Shown piece by piece: positions 17,835 to 28,986 of a stretch of 64,000 nt of DNA. The translations under genes were made by a program, and so were the position numbers. How positions within the stretch are numbered: the first letter of the stretch is position 1; each line of letters opens with the position of its first letter. The stretch comes from an uncultured Bacteroidales bacterium (lineage in GTDB: Bacteria > Bacteroidota > Bacteroidia > Bacteroidales > Bacteroidaceae), in the NCBI GenBank assembly GCA_902801475.1, contig CADCIO010000003.1:1-64000 (forward strand). The letters are read 5' to 3'. Under the pieces are notes generated by a model that worked only from the letters and a program-made list of their open reading frames with translations, ran no database searches and had not been told where the DNA came from.

Positions 17835-20804
17835 ATGAAAAAGATTTATTCCCTTTTGGCATTAGGGTTTCTGGGAGCAACTCTCTCGGCAGTGCCAGCA
17901 GAAAGCAAAGCGTCCACAGTGGATGTAGTATCTAACTCATCATCGGGTATTGCTGATGCGAATTTGACGGCCACATTTGATGACGGTACAGTGCTTGGGT
18001 TCAGACGTTCTGGTTCGACCGTTTATCTATGTGGAGCAATCTCTCAGAAAGGAGATGTTACAATTCCTGACAGCATCTATTATTCATCTACTCGCTATGC
18101 CGTAAACTATGTAGGCTACAACCGCTGTGATTTTGACAATGCACAGAGTGTAACATCTTTAACTCTACCTGCAACCATTACCTACATAAACTATCTCCCA
18201 ACTTCTGTAAAGGTACTGCATACGAACAACTATATTAGTTCTTTGAATAGCGGCCAACTCTCTAACTTGACGAAGGTGCTTGTTCCAGAATCAACTTTGG
18301 CTTCATATTTTGGCAATACGAGTTGGAGCTACTATGTTCTTATCAATGCAGAGGGAACTGAGCCTTTAAGAATTACAATCAACATGACTAAGGCTGGCGA
18401 GTTTGCCCAGTTGCTTTTACAGCAAACCGACAACTGGTATAAGGTTAATGAACTCACGGTCGTTGGTGATTTGAGCACAGATGACTTGAACGTCTTCAAG
18501 CGCATGAAGCAACTGACAAAACTTGATTTGTCTCGGGCAGTTATAGCTAACATTCCTAATCAGTTCGATGGAGCAAGTAGCACAGGTAGCAATCGATACG
18601 GCTTCAATCTCCTTGAAGAGTTGATTCTTCCCGAAGTTAATAGTATTGGAGAATACGCATTTGCTGAATGCTATCGTTTGAAGAGTATAACAATGCCAAA
18701 AGTGAATTCTCTTGGATATGGTGCTTTTTCCAGATTAGGAGCAAGTCAAATCACATTACCCGAAGGGCTTACATCTATGGCTGATTATGCTTTTTATCGT
18801 AGTAACTTGGAGAGCATAACAATTCCTTCGTCAATTACTTCAATAAGCAACTACTGCTTTCAATACTGTGGTCGGCTCCAAACTGCTATAATCCCTTCTA
18901 CTGTAACGACAATTGGTTATGAAGCTTTCCGAGAGTCTGGACTAAAATCTATCAATCTTCCAGGAGTAAAGACAATAAGTGGTCGTGCTTTCTATAATTG
19001 TAAGCAGCTTGCTAATGTCATATTTGCAGAAGGATTGACAAAATTTGAAGGTGAACCATTCTATGGTTGTACTGCTTTAACTGAGATAGACTTGCCCAGC
19101 ACATTTTGTATAATGGAAAATCAGGCTTTCTATGGCTGTACTAATATAAAGAAAGTCATTAGCCGAGCTGTTACACCTCCTACACACAGCAACAGCAACT
19201 CAATCCTTAATGGTTGTGATAAAACTGATGTCAAATTGTATGTTCCTGCTATGTCTATTGATAAGTATCGTAAAGAAAGCGGTTGGAAATCATTCTATAC
19301 AATCCTACCAATTGAAGATAAAATCTCATATGCCAAGATTTATGATAACTCAACTATTGAGGATGCGTCTCAATTCGCTTCAGATTGTAATGTTGATGTG
19401 ACGTGGTATTATCAGAATAGAAATGGCTCATCACAATATTATTGTGGTGCTGTAGATTATAACGGAAACACAACTCTTTCAATGCATGATTACAAGCAAT
19501 ATCATTATTTGGGTTATAGTGGATACGACAATCAGTATTCATATGGTGCACATTTTACGTCTCTTATCTCCAATGGTACAATGCGTGCAGACAATGTACA
19601 AACATCATTGAGTATAGATAATACAACTACTTGGTATTTCATCACTCTTCCATACGATGTAAAGGTTTCGGATATTACCTATACCGAAGGTACTCAGTTT
19701 GCCATTCGCAAGTATTCTGGTCAGAATCGTGCGGCTCAAAGTGGAAGTACATGGGTGAATCTTACGACCGAAGATGTAATGCAAGCATACGAGGGCTATA
19801 TCCTTAGATGCAACAAACAGAACGCAAGTTTCACTTTCCCTGCCATCAACAACACGAACAAAAACAAGGTATTTGAGAAAGAAAGTGTAGTGATGCCTCT
19901 TGGAGAATATCTCAGTGAGTTCGAGCATAACCGTTCTTGGAACTTGATAGGCAATCCATATCCTTGCTACTATGACACTCGACGTATGGACTTCACAGCT
20001 CCTATCACGGTTTGGAACAGGTATAACCAGCGCTATGATGCATACTCACCAGTGGATGATTCATACATCTTGCATCCTGCACAGGCTTTCTTTGTACAGC
20101 GTCCCGTTGATCAAGCATCTATTACTTTCGACAAAGCTGGTCGTCAGAAGAATGCTACAGTTCAGGCTTTACCAGCACAGGCAAAGAGCCGCAAAGCCCC
20201 CAGTATGGCAGCACGTAAAATATATAATGTGTATATGTCTAACGGCATAACAGAAGACCACACTCGTTTCGTGATAAACAGCGCGGCCACCTGTACATAT
20301 GAACTTGATAAAGATGCTTCCAAGTTTATTGCTGATGACAATCAGGCAATGCTTGTTTATACCATCGAAAATGGTATAAAATATGCCATTAATGAGCGTC
20401 CTATGATTGATGGTATTGTTTCTCTTGGTTTCTACGCTCCTGCTGATGGTGAATACACACTATCCTTGAACACGCTGCAAGATGACGACATTATTTTGGT
20501 CGATAACGAAAACAATGCAGAAACTAATATGGCGGGTGAATACCGTTTCAAGGCCAAAGCTGGTTACAATAATGCCCGATTCACATTGATGTTAGGCGAA
20601 GCTACTGGCATTAATATGATAGACGCTGAAAAGGTCCAGTTATATATTGAAAATGGAAATGTATCGGCTAACACTTCCTATGACATCTACACAATAGATG
20701 GCCGTTTGGTAGGAAACTACAACGCTGGCACTACTGCCAACCTCTCTAAAGGCATTTATGTTATCAGCAGCAAGGATGTAAAACGTAAAATAGTTGTGAA
20801 GTAA
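17835..20804 (+). CDS. Secreted leucine-rich repeat (BspA-like) protein with T9SS sorting domain
   Basis: A 989-residue protein. It opens with a signal peptide (MKKIYSLLALGFLGATLSA). A central block at about residues 260-440 contains BspA-type LRR_5 repeats (LESITIPSSITSISNYCF and similar). A long beta-rich region follows. The C-terminal ~65 residues look like a type A T9SS sorting signal (YDIYTIDGRLVG ... GIYVISSKDVKRKIVVK). It is probably exported and attached to the cell surface or released. Its stop codon overlaps the ATG of the next gene (TAATG), so the two are co-translated. Ligand unknown. Confidence 0.85.
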   Translation: MKKIYSLLALGFLGATLSAVPAESKASTVDVVSNSSSGIADANLTATFDDGTVLGFRRSGSTVYLCGAISQKGDVTIPDSIYYSSTRYAVNYVGYNRCDFDNAQSVTSLTLPATITYINYLPTSVKVLHTNNYISSLNSGQLSNLTKVLVPESTLASYFGNTSWSYYVLINAEGTEPLRITINMTKAGEFAQLLLQQTDNWYKVNELTVVGDLSTDDLNVFKRMKQLTKLDLSRAVIANIPNQFDGASSTGSNRYGFNLLEELILPEVNSIGEYAFAECYRLKSITMPKVNSLGYGAFSRLGASQITLPEGLTSMADYAFYRSNLESITIPSSITSISNYCFQYCGRLQTAIIPSTVTTIGYEAFRESGLKSINLPGVKTISGRAFYNCKQLANVIFAEGLTKFEGEPFYGCTALTEIDLPSTFCIMENQAFYGCTNIKKVISRAVTPPTHSNSNSILNGCDKTDVKLYVPAMSIDKYRKESGWKSFYTILPIEDKISYAKIYDNSTIEDASQFASDCNVDVTWYYQNRNGSSQYYCGAVDYNGNTTLSMHDYKQYHYLGYSGYDNQYSYGAHFTSLISNGTMRADNVQTSLSIDNTTTWYFITLPYDVKVSDITYTEGTQFAIRKYSGQNRAAQSGSTWVNLTTEDVMQAYEGYILRCNKQNASFTFPAINNTNKNKVFEKESVVMPLGEYLSEFEHNRSWNLIGNPYPCYYDTRRMDFTAPITVWNRYNQRYDAYSPVDDSYILHPAQAFFVQRPVDQASITFDKAGRQKNATVQALPAQAKSRKAPSMAARKIYNVYMSNGITEDHTRFVINSAATCTYELDKDASKFIADDNQAMLVYTIENGIKYAINERPMIDGIVSLGFYAPADGEYTLSLNTLQDDDIILVDNENNAETNMAGEYRFKAKAGYNNARFTLMLGEATGINMIDAEKVQLYIENGNVSANTSYDIYTIDGRLVGNYNAGTTANLSKGIYVISSKDVKRKIVVK

Positions 20805-23800
20805 TGAAAAACAGAATATCCCTTGCGATATTCCTGTTACTCATGCACTTGTGCGCCTGGGCTCAGATTGGTGGCGACTATAATCCCACCAATCCTTCAG
20901 ATCCGGGAAATCCCACACAGGAATATACGCTGACACTGAAAGCTTCGCCAACAAATGGCGGCAGCTTCAATACCACCAGTACGAATATAGCAGGTGGCAA
21001 GACATATAATATGAGGGCTTATCCAAGTACAGATTTTGCCTTTGTTGCATGGCTTTGCAATGGCGATACGTTGTCAAAGTCATCATCATACACCTATACT
21101 ATGCCCTATCATGACGTGGAAATCATAGGTGTGTTCACCTATAGTCCATCTAACCCATCTGACCCACAGGAGCAAGCTCAAAAATATACGCTTACACTGA
21201 AAGCCACTCCAACGGAAGGAGGTAGTTTCAATACATCGAGTTCAAGAGTGTCTGTTGGTGAGCGATATAATTTGCGAGCATACCCCAACACGGATTTTGC
21301 CTTTGTCGCATGGTTGTGTGAAGGTGATACTTTGTCGAAGGTCGCGTCCTACGACTACACCATGCCGTCTCACAACGTTGATATTACAGGCGTATTCACT
21401 TATCGCCCGTCAAGTCCTTCCGACCCACAAGAACAAGCCTTGAAATATCAGCTTTCACTTGTGGCTGTACCGATGAACAGCGGCAGTTTCAACATCAGTA
21501 ATGAGCGATTGGCTGTTGGCAGCAACAACTCTCTTCGTGCATATTCCAACACGGACTTTGTATTCCGTCGTTGGACGATGGGGGATTCTGTATTGTCGAC
21601 TAATCCAAATATGGATTTCGTCATGCCTTCTCACAATGTGCAGATCGTTGGGCATTTTGAATACAATCCAGCCAGTCCTGCTAACCCCAATGCAAACTAT
21701 TGGAACAAATTGACCGGTGAAGTTATTGTTGACGACTTTACTGCTGGCTATTTGTCAAGTGCTATTTCTTCTGTCATCAGCGGTAGCAGTAGTAACGATG
21801 TACAGATGATTACCGTTTCGGGCAGAATCAACAGCAACGACTTTGGTGTAGCCAACAACTACAAGAATTGTTCCTTGCTTGATTTAAGCCGTGTAACTGG
21901 TGTAACGGAAGTTCCATCGTATGCTTTCGACTACACAAATCTTGAAACAGTGTACCTGCCTTCCTCTATTGAGAAGATTGGTGCTCGCGCATTTGCAGAT
22001 TGTTCCAAACTTTCATCTATCACAGTATATGCTATGACACCTCCCACACTCGAAAGTGGAGTTTTTCAGGGCGTACCAGATGGGATCGTTGTTTACGTTC
22101 CAGCTGCTGCCATAGCGCAGTACCAAGACGATGAAGCATGGGGTAAATTTACATTGCTGCCTATTCAAGAAGATATCCGCAGCATATCTATATCGCTGCC
22201 AGAGGGTGCTAACGCTTCTGACTATACACAGATGTGGTTGGAGTTAACCAACACGAAGAGCGGACAGCGCATGCACTATGTGATGACCGACCGACAGACT
22301 TACATTTTTGCCAACATCATCCGCAACACATCGTGGAACGTCACGCTACGCAATGAGCGGGGCGACGTGTTCGGACAGATTGACAATGTGGAGGTGAAAG
22401 ACGAAGATGTCTCTGTCGTGCTCTCCACGCTGTCGAAGCCGCAGAGCGTTTCGCTTGCAGTAAAGACACTTGACGGACAGGATGTGACCGCACAGACACA
22501 AATCACATGGACAGATGCGCAAGGTAACTATGTGGCACAGGGTGAATCGCTCACAGGACTACCTGTAGGTTATCAGGCGAACTACCGTGTTGCGCTCTCA
22601 CAAGAACTGGCCATGCAATACGTTACACCGCAAATGGTGGAGTATGTGCTGAAAGATGGTGGCAACAGCATCGTTTACCAGTTGGAGGCTATCAAGCAAT
22701 TGCAGATTACGGGTAAGGTGAAGGATGCTGCTACAGGACTGCCACTAAGCGGAGCCGTTGTCAGCGCATCGCAAACCTTCGGAGGAAAGTATAGCAAGAC
22801 GCTGAACGCCAAGACCGACAATAATGGTGTGTTTACGCTTACAATTGCTAACGTGCCGACATCGGTTGCCTTCGCAGCCTCCGATTACGTCAGCCAGACG
22901 GTGGATTTCAGCAACAACGAATGGAACGAACTAAGCGAATTCACAGTTCCTGACGTATCGCTGAAGTCCATCACTGGTGCCACTATCAGCATTGGCTTCT
23001 CTTTTACCACTGTTGAGGGCGAAACTCAGAACTGGTACAGCGACTATCAGAATGTGAGCTATGCACTCTATAATGTGACCAAAAACCGCGCCGTCAGACA
23101 GTACAACGTGCAATATCCGCAGATAGTGCTGTTGGAGGACGTTGAGGATGGAGACGTACTGCGTCTGACCGCCACCAGCCGCACCAATGCCTTTATGCCT
23201 GTTCAGGCTACGGCCACCATTGCCGAACAGAAGGCTGAGGCCACGTTTGACATTGTGGAGTTAGGACAGATTCAAGCTACGTTTACCACAACGGGTAATG
23301 CAGCTGTAGTTGCTTCGCTCTACGATGCTGCGGGCAAGTTGCAGAAGACTTACGATTACACCAATGCCTCGCTGACTATCAGTAGCCTTGCCGACAGGCA
23401 ATATACGCTGGTCTCGATGGGCAGCAGCCGACTGTTCAACACCATCTATGACCTCGCACAACTGCCGCAGACAGGACTCGTAGAGGGGACGGACTATGTG
23501 CAGCACAGCGTAGAGGTGAAGAGCGGTCAGGTCACGGCCATCAACATTAACGAGGTGCCTACACTCGACGAGAGCAAACTCTACTACACGGGCGACAACA
23601 CTTCGTTCACGGTGAACAAGCCAAGCATCGTGGCGGGCAACTATCTCACCCTGACGGGCCATATCGACTTCAAGCCTGCCTACGTCGCCGGTATCAGCAA
23701 TGTGCAGATGATTGTAGACTTGCCTGAATCATGCGAGTTCGTAGAGAATAGTGTCATGGTAGGCAACTCGACAAGTAGCTATACTATCAATGGCAACCAA

Positions 23801-26800
23801 ATTACAATCCCTATGGCTCGCTATACAGACCGAGTACGTTTCTGCATCATCCCAACGCTCGGCGGTGAATATGCTCCTAGTGCCTTCGTGCAGTTTGACA
23901 TGGATGGTGAGACGGTGACGCAGCCGATAGGCGTTGCCAACTACACAGTCCAAGACCTGTTTATCTCCGTGCCTTCTACAGTAGCAAAGACCATTGTTCT
24001 CATTAGTGGAACGGCTATTGGCCAGTCTGCTGTTGAAATATATGATGATGGTATGCTTATAGGCAATACCACTTCGTTGGCAAACGGGACATGGGAAACT
24101 ACCTGTGAACTTAATGAGCCATACAATCTTTCAACGCATAATATTTATGCAAGAGTAACGACGAAAGCAGGATTGGAATTGGTTAGTGAGACAAAGCAAG
24201 TCGTATATGACAAGAATATGGTTGTGCCAGAAAAGGTGACGATGCTTTATTATAACCCAGAATATGTAGGGCAATATAATATTGTGTTTGACCTCATTAA
24301 TGGAGGTGTATCGCCGAAATCTTATTATTTCTTCCCATACAAGAGTTATCCCAACTGGTGGGGCTCTGGTACTGAACCAAAAGACTTTACTTTCATTGCA
24401 GATTTGTCGAACAATGACTCTACCGCTGTTAATGGAGTAACTATTCGTGTTTATACAGACAATGGCTATTGGCGTAATCTCGAAGCACAATACAACACTT
24501 CCATGAACAGATGGGTTGCTGTTAGCAAATTTGTGGAAGAAGAAGCGCCTGTAGGTGTTGAAATCGAAATAGATCCTAATAGTCCGGTAATACTTGATGC
24601 AGATATTCTTAATGGTTCTTTGTCATACTTATCCAATGTAAAAGAAGAAATTGCAGACAAAACTGATTATATTAACTCTATTTGGAATGATTTCAAACAG
24701 AAATTAAATGAATCAGACAATCAAGAACAATTAGATTTAAGCAAATCTCAGTTGTTTGATGCTTTAGGAATTATCAGAGATGGTAGTTCGAGTATAACTG
24801 CAATTGAAGATCCCTTCGATGAATTGTTAACTGTAGGAGACTTATTGTTAGTTGATTCCTTGACACTAAGCATTGATTCTATATTGCAAACAAGTATTCA
24901 GGATTTTAAATTCGAAATAGAAGGCTTGGGAATTATAAGTTTGACTGATTGCAGCTCAATTTCAGAGAATTACATTATTGATAATGATTTTGTTAGATAC
25001 GAAAAGACAGATGGAACTATTTTCTATGTTTTAGCTAACGATGAAACATATGAAATTATTGATTTTAACATCAATTTACATGCTGTTGTTTTAAGCAAAA
25101 GCTCGGCTGAATTAAGCAGAATCTTAGTAAATTCAAAGAGGTCGGCTGACGATATATTTAACATAATAAATAGTAATGCCGAAAAAATAGAAAAAGCTTG
25201 TGATAGGCTAAAGTCTATTGTATCAATGATTTCAAATGCGATTGGTCACGCAACGAATCTTATTGAAGGACATAATTTGAAGTTGACTAACCAATTGGCT
25301 GAGTTAGCGGAAAAACAAGTATTTTTCGCAACTCATAAATTACCGTTTAATGCAAAAATTGTAGAAGCCCAATGTGATGCATTAGTAAAAACAATTCAAG
25401 CAAATGATCATATAGTGGATTTGCTTAAGAATTGTGATGCTAAATTAAAATTCTCTCCCAAAATGTCCGTTTCTACGAAAGTGGGAAAAGGATTCGCTAT
25501 AGTTGATATAATATATAATGGATACAAAGTTGCAAAAACTTATCGTGAATTGGCAAATTTGTATAGTGGAATTATGCCATGCAAGGGAGATGAAGCCAAA
25601 GCAGAGAAATTGCAAAAGGATATAAGAAATCTTGCAATCCAATCTGGAGCGTATTTTATATCACAATTTGTTGCTGCAGGTATAACTCTTGCCGGTGTAG
25701 AAGGGTCTATTATGGCAGCCATTCCAACAGGTGGTGCTTCCGTAAGTACGGCTATCGTTTCCATAGGACTTGCTGTTGCAAATTTTGCAGTATCTGTCGC
25801 TTATGAAAATCATTATGAAAAAAGTGTAAATAATTTGGAGAAAAGGAAAAGGGATTTAAAGTGCAGTGACAAAAAATGTCCAAGGTGTGGAAAGAATCCA
25901 TGCGAATGTCCAGACAAATGTCCAAGATGTGGTAATAGGCCTTGCACATGTCCTCCCAAATGTCCAAGATGTGGACAGAATCCTTGCGTATGTCCTCCTC
26001 CCCCCAACACTACAGATGTACAACATGACCCCTCTGGCTATGTCTACGAAGGTGTTGCCAGCAACCGCCTGCAAGGTGTGATAGCCTCATGCTACTACAA
26101 AGAGACCGTGGAAGACATGTATGGCGATCTACATGATAACGTTGTTCTGTGGGATGCTGAAGAGTATGCTCAAGAGAATCCGCTCTTTACTGATGAAAAT
26201 GGTATGTATCGTTGGGATGTTCCTCAAGGCCTTTGGCAAGTGAAGTTCGAGAAGGAAGGCTATGAGACAACCTACTCGGAGTGGCTGCCCGTACCTCCAC
26301 CACAGCTTGATGTGAACATTGCCTTGAAGCAAAACGTGCAACCAATGGTGAAGCAGGCTCGTGCATTCGAGGATGCTGTGGAAGCGGAGTTCGATAAGTA
26401 TATGCTGCCCGAACTGCTGACCACCGAAAATGTCATTGTGATGCAAGGTGGCAAACCTGTGGATGGAACTATAGAATTGCTCAACGAAGAGGCTTCTTAC
26501 GAAAATAGCGATGAGACGTTTGCTTCCAAACTCCGTTTCAATGCTGCACTACCATTTGCCGAACAAGAAGTAACGCTGATGGTAAGCAATCGTGTGAAGA
26601 GTTATGCAGGAATCCGTATGCAGGACGATTTCTCACAAACATTCACCGTTGAACAGGAAATCAAGCAGATTGTCTGCGAAGAACAGACCGACGTTGACTA
26701 TGGCGATAAGGCAACACTTGCCGTTTCTGTTCTGCCAGCCTCTGCATCGAAAGGTAAGACATTGAAAGTCATGACCTCATCGCCAATGATTCTTGGTGTG

Positions 26801-27478
26801 GAAACAGAGCAAGTCATTATTGATGAAGAAGGAAAGGCAGAAATTACTCTTTCTGGTGAACTGCCTGGGACTGCTGCTCTGACCTTCTCTGTAGAAGGTA
26901 CGGATAAGACCGCTATTACCATTGTAAACATTCAGCAGAAAGTTGATGAGTTTGTTGCGGCTCCAACTGCAAATATCGCATCTGGATCTACGGTTGAGGT
27001 GGGAACACAAATCACGCTGTTCTGCAAAACAGAAGGTGCAACTATCTACTATACACTTGATGGTTCTTGTCCTTGTGATAACACCGCTGCTCGTAAAGTT
27101 TATAATGATGGCACACCCATTGTCATCAACGAGAACACAATCATCAAAGCGATGGCGGTGGCTCCTGACATGACGGAAAGCGATGTGGTAGAATTCACTT
27201 ACATTGTGGCTACTCCAACAAGTATCGAAGATATAGCGCTGAATGGAGAGATACAAGTATTTCCTCTGCCTATTCGCGATAAACTGAATGTGAGGGCTGG
27301 TGGTAAAACTATCAAGAATGTCACCGTCTCTTCCATGAAAGGCGTTGTTGTAGCGGAATCAACTAAAGCCGCTACAAAAATAACGCTTGATGTAAGCCCT
27401 ATCCCAACAGGTCTTTACATTATTAATGTTACAACTGAAGATGGTGCGTACAATCGTAAGGTGCTAAAGGTTGAATAG
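20804..27478 (+). CDS. Giant mosaic secreted protein with T9SS sorting domain
   Basis: A 2224-residue protein with signal peptide MKNRISLAIFLLLMHLCAWAQ. In order: three ~85-residue repeats (YTLTLKASPTNGGSFN type, residues ~40-300); a few LRR_5 repeats (~360-450); a carboxypeptidase-regulatory/CNA-B-like domain (~630-710, TGKVKDAATGLPLSGAVV); several Ig-like regions; an AT-rich helical block (~1250-1685) with a Gly/Ala-rich hydrophobic stretch near 1610-1665; and three cysteine knuckles of the form CPRCGxxPCxCP (~1690-1735). A second regulatory-like domain, a chitobiase-type domain (~2060-2135, IYYTLDGSCPCDN) and a T9SS sorting domain (VFPLPIRDKLNVRAGG ... YNRKVLKVE) follow. It probably acts at the cell surface. 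The middle block looks inserted. Function unknown. Confidence 0.85.
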   Translation: MKNRISLAIFLLLMHLCAWAQIGGDYNPTNPSDPGNPTQEYTLTLKASPTNGGSFNTTSTNIAGGKTYNMRAYPSTDFAFVAWLCNGDTLSKSSSYTYTMPYHDVEIIGVFTYSPSNPSDPQEQAQKYTLTLKATPTEGGSFNTSSSRVSVGERYNLRAYPNTDFAFVAWLCEGDTLSKVASYDYTMPSHNVDITGVFTYRPSSPSDPQEQALKYQLSLVAVPMNSGSFNISNERLAVGSNNSLRAYSNTDFVFRRWTMGDSVLSTNPNMDFVMPSHNVQIVGHFEYNPASPANPNANYWNKLTGEVIVDDFTAGYLSSAISSVISGSSSNDVQMITVSGRINSNDFGVANNYKNCSLLDLSRVTGVTEVPSYAFDYTNLETVYLPSSIEKIGARAFADCSKLSSITVYAMTPPTLESGVFQGVPDGIVVYVPAAAIAQYQDDEAWGKFTLLPIQEDIRSISISLPEGANASDYTQMWLELTNTKSGQRMHYVMTDRQTYIFANIIRNTSWNVTLRNERGDVFGQIDNVEVKDEDVSVVLSTLSKPQSVSLAVKTLDGQDVTAQTQITWTDAQGNYVAQGESLTGLPVGYQANYRVALSQELAMQYVTPQMVEYVLKDGGNSIVYQLEAIKQLQITGKVKDAATGLPLSGAVVSASQTFGGKYSKTLNAKTDNNGVFTLTIANVPTSVAFAASDYVSQTVDFSNNEWNELSEFTVPDVSLKSITGATISIGFSFTTVEGETQNWYSDYQNVSYALYNVTKNRAVRQYNVQYPQIVLLEDVEDGDVLRLTATSRTNAFMPVQATATIAEQKAEATFDIVELGQIQATFTTTGNAAVVASLYDAAGKLQKTYDYTNASLTISSLADRQYTLVSMGSSRLFNTIYDLAQLPQTGLVEGTDYVQHSVEVKSGQVTAININEVPTLDESKLYYTGDNTSFTVNKPSIVAGNYLTLTGHIDFKPAYVAGISNVQMIVDLPESCEFVENSVMVGNSTSSYTINGNQITIPMARYTDRVRFCIIPTLGGEYAPSAFVQFDMDGETVTQPIGVANYTVQDLFISVPSTVAKTIVLISGTAIGQSAVEIYDDGMLIGNTTSLANGTWETTCELNEPYNLSTHNIYARVTTKAGLELVSETKQVVYDKNMVVPEKVTMLYYNPEYVGQYNIVFDLINGGVSPKSYYFFPYKSYPNWWGSGTEPKDFTFIADLSNNDSTAVNGVTIRVYTDNGYWRNLEAQYNTSMNRWVAVSKFVEEEAPVGVEIEIDPNSPVILDADILNGSLSYLSNVKEEIADKTDYINSIWNDFKQKLNESDNQEQLDLSKSQLFDALGIIRDGSSSITAIEDPFDELLTVGDLLLVDSLTLSIDSILQTSIQDFKFEIEGLGIISLTDCSSISENYIIDNDFVRYEKTDGTIFYVLANDETYEIIDFNINLHAVVLSKSSAELSRILVNSKRSADDIFNIINSNAEKIEKACDRLKSIVSMISNAIGHATNLIEGHNLKLTNQLAELAEKQVFFATHKLPFNAKIVEAQCDALVKTIQANDHIVDLLKNCDAKLKFSPKMSVSTKVGKGFAIVDIIYNGYKVAKTYRELANLYSGIMPCKGDEAKAEKLQKDIRNLAIQSGAYFISQFVAAGITLAGVEGSIMAAIPTGGASVSTAIVSIGLAVANFAVSVAYENHYEKSVNNLEKRKRDLKCSDKKCPRCGKNPCECPDKCPRCGNRPCTCPPKCPRCGQNPCVCPPPPNTTDVQHDPSGYVYEGVASNRLQGVIASCYYKETVEDMYGDLHDNVVLWDAEEYAQENPLFTDENGMYRWDVPQGLWQVKFEKEGYETTYSEWLPVPPPQLDVNIALKQNVQPMVKQARAFEDAVEAEFDKYMLPELLTTENVIVMQGGKPVDGTIELLNEEASYENSDETFASKLRFNAALPFAEQEVTLMVSNRVKSYAGIRMQDDFSQTFTVEQEIKQIVCEEQTDVDYGDKATLAVSVLPASASKGKTLKVMTSSPMILGVETEQVIIDEEGKAEITLSGELPGTAALTFSVEGTDKTAITIVNIQQKVDEFVAAPTANIASGSTVEVGTQITLFCKTEGATIYYTLDGSCPCDNTAARKVYNDGTPIVINENTIIKAMAVAPDMTESDVVEFTYIVATPTSIEDIALNGEIQVFPLPIRDKLNVRAGGKTIKNVTVSSMKGVVVAESTKAATKITLDVSPIPTGLYIINVTTEDGAYNRKVLKVE

Positions 27479-27510
27479 CATCATTCTTAGGAATGAATGT
27501 GATTATAAAC

Positions 27511-27550
27511 AAGAGGGTGTGCAAACTGGCACATCCTCATATTTTTATAT
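27511..27550 (+). terminator. Terminator after the giant secreted protein
   Basis: The arms GAGGGTGTGC and GCACATCCTC around a short loop are followed by a T-rich run, 30-70 bases after the stop codon at 27478. This fits a rho-independent terminator for the two-gene LRR/mosaic operon. Confidence 0.75.
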
Positions 27551-28558
27551 TCTGTTCCCGTTGCAAAGTTACAAATAATGTTGGGAAAAAACATGAAAAA
27601 GTCCTGAATTATACAAACACCTCTGCATCAATGTGGAAGTTTCAGATAAAGCAGGAATAATCCCAGTATCAATTCGACTGAATTTTCTGGTACATAGTCA
27701 TCTTGGAACAGCAAACAACACTGAAGACCGCGCTACTGGAGGATGAATCCTCTTTTAAAGGCGATGCCATTTTCAGTGTTGATGCAATAGAACTGATTGA
27801 AGCGCCTTCCACAGGTGGAACTTTATCCATCAGGGAACACCTGGCAATGAATCCAACCAATTCTTTAGAGAAGAACGGAGCGAACTCAACGGCCGGCCAA
27901 TCCCGCCGAGGTGGCTCGCCCCATTCTTTGTTACCGTCGGCCAGAGTCGCAGATGTCCGTATTGCTACGTCCCCTGAGGATGACGTCCGAAACGTTATCT
28001 CTGGCATGGACGGTTGTTGTCTTCACGTGTGGTTGATGCTCGTTCAATGAACGCCCCCAAGCTCTACGTCTCAACCTGCAAATGTCGCACAAAGGAATCG
28101 TGTTCCAAAGGAAACAGATGCAAGAACCGTTATCACGTCCTTCGACATTGCAAAGCCAACTTAGGATTGCTAATATGTGGCTCTTCAACGAGCGATGCAC
28201 TTAGCAACCAAGTGGCATTTGATGGGAACTGCCAAAGTCGAAGAACACGAACTTAATCGCACGATCCAATGACAGTCCCAGAAGTTCACTTTTGGAAGCG
28301 GGTCGAAATCGCTTCTGGCTTATCAGACCTAAGCCAAGGACTATACAAGCAGCCGGCACTAATGTCTGAGTCCGCTGTACAGGGGCGCGTACATCCTCAA
28401 AGTGATTCTTCCGCTGCAAAGGTACAATTTATTTGTATACACTCCAAATCGACCTTGTAAAAGTCCTATCTAATGATTACTTATATGGAGGTCAAAATTT
28501 TGCCCTGAAATAATTAAATTGCACAGGTTTGATTTAATTATTTTTAACAGACTGAGAC
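27551..28558. other. About 1 kb without a defensible gene, possibly decayed
   Basis: Short open frames overlap on both strands and none has a family signature, a convincing start or consistent codon use. Two minus-strand -7-like boxes occur (TAACTTTG near 27563 and TACCTTTG near 28417). Base composition is more GC-rich than the neighbours. Near 28508-28545 an 11-base inverted repeat (AATAATTAAAT/ATTTAATTATT) could end the next gene's transcript. A degraded insertion sequence is possible but I found no matching terminal repeats. Confidence 0.35.
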
Positions 28559-28891
28559 CTATAAAAGATGTTTGGGAAATAATTCATGATAAGTAGCTAC
28601 ATTCAGGAGGACACAATCAAGGGACAGCCCCAGTTCTTCGGCACAGCGGGTGCAAGCTTTCTCGTCAACGATGCATTCGCTGTGTCTCACTGCCGTGAAT
28701 GCCTTGTAGTCTTCATCAGACCATGCCATCCTGTCCCACCACTTAATGGCGGTGTGCCGTGATATGCCCATCACTTTGGCGCAACCAGATCTGGTCGCGT
28801 TCTCCCTCTCCATCCAGCGATAGGCACGCACCTTCATCGCTGCCTTGTTGCGCCATAGTGGGGTCTTGTTGTTATGTGGTCTTCCTGCTGT
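28559..28891 (-). CDS. Small helix-turn-helix protein
   Basis: About 110 residues starting at MTAGRPHNNKTPLWRN; the frame extends upstream, but this start gives a basic, DNA-binding-like N-terminus. A helix-turn-helix is readable as GCAKVMGISRHTAIKWWDRM, similar to transposase-type homeodomain helices. The rest is unremarkable and ends in LFPKHLL. It is the last gene of the minus-strand series with ParA and the replication proteins, so a role in element maintenance or regulation is plausible. Unnamed family. Confidence 0.6.
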   Translation of the reverse strand, partial: TAGRPHNNKTPLWRNKAAMKVRAYRWMERENATRSGCAKVMGISRHTAIKWWDRMAWSDEDYKAFTAVRHSECIVDEKACTRCAEELGLSLDCVLLNVATYHELFPKHLL

Positions 28892-28986
28892 CATGCTGCA
28901 AAAATATATCATTAAAACGACATGCACAAGTGTTTCGGACGATTTAACATATCGAGTACACTAACTGAGGAAAAGAAGAATGGATG

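Noticed and set aside
27703..28050. 115-codon plus-strand and 112-codon minus-strand frames as genes
   Set aside because: They overlap each other and neither has a family signature or a convincing start.
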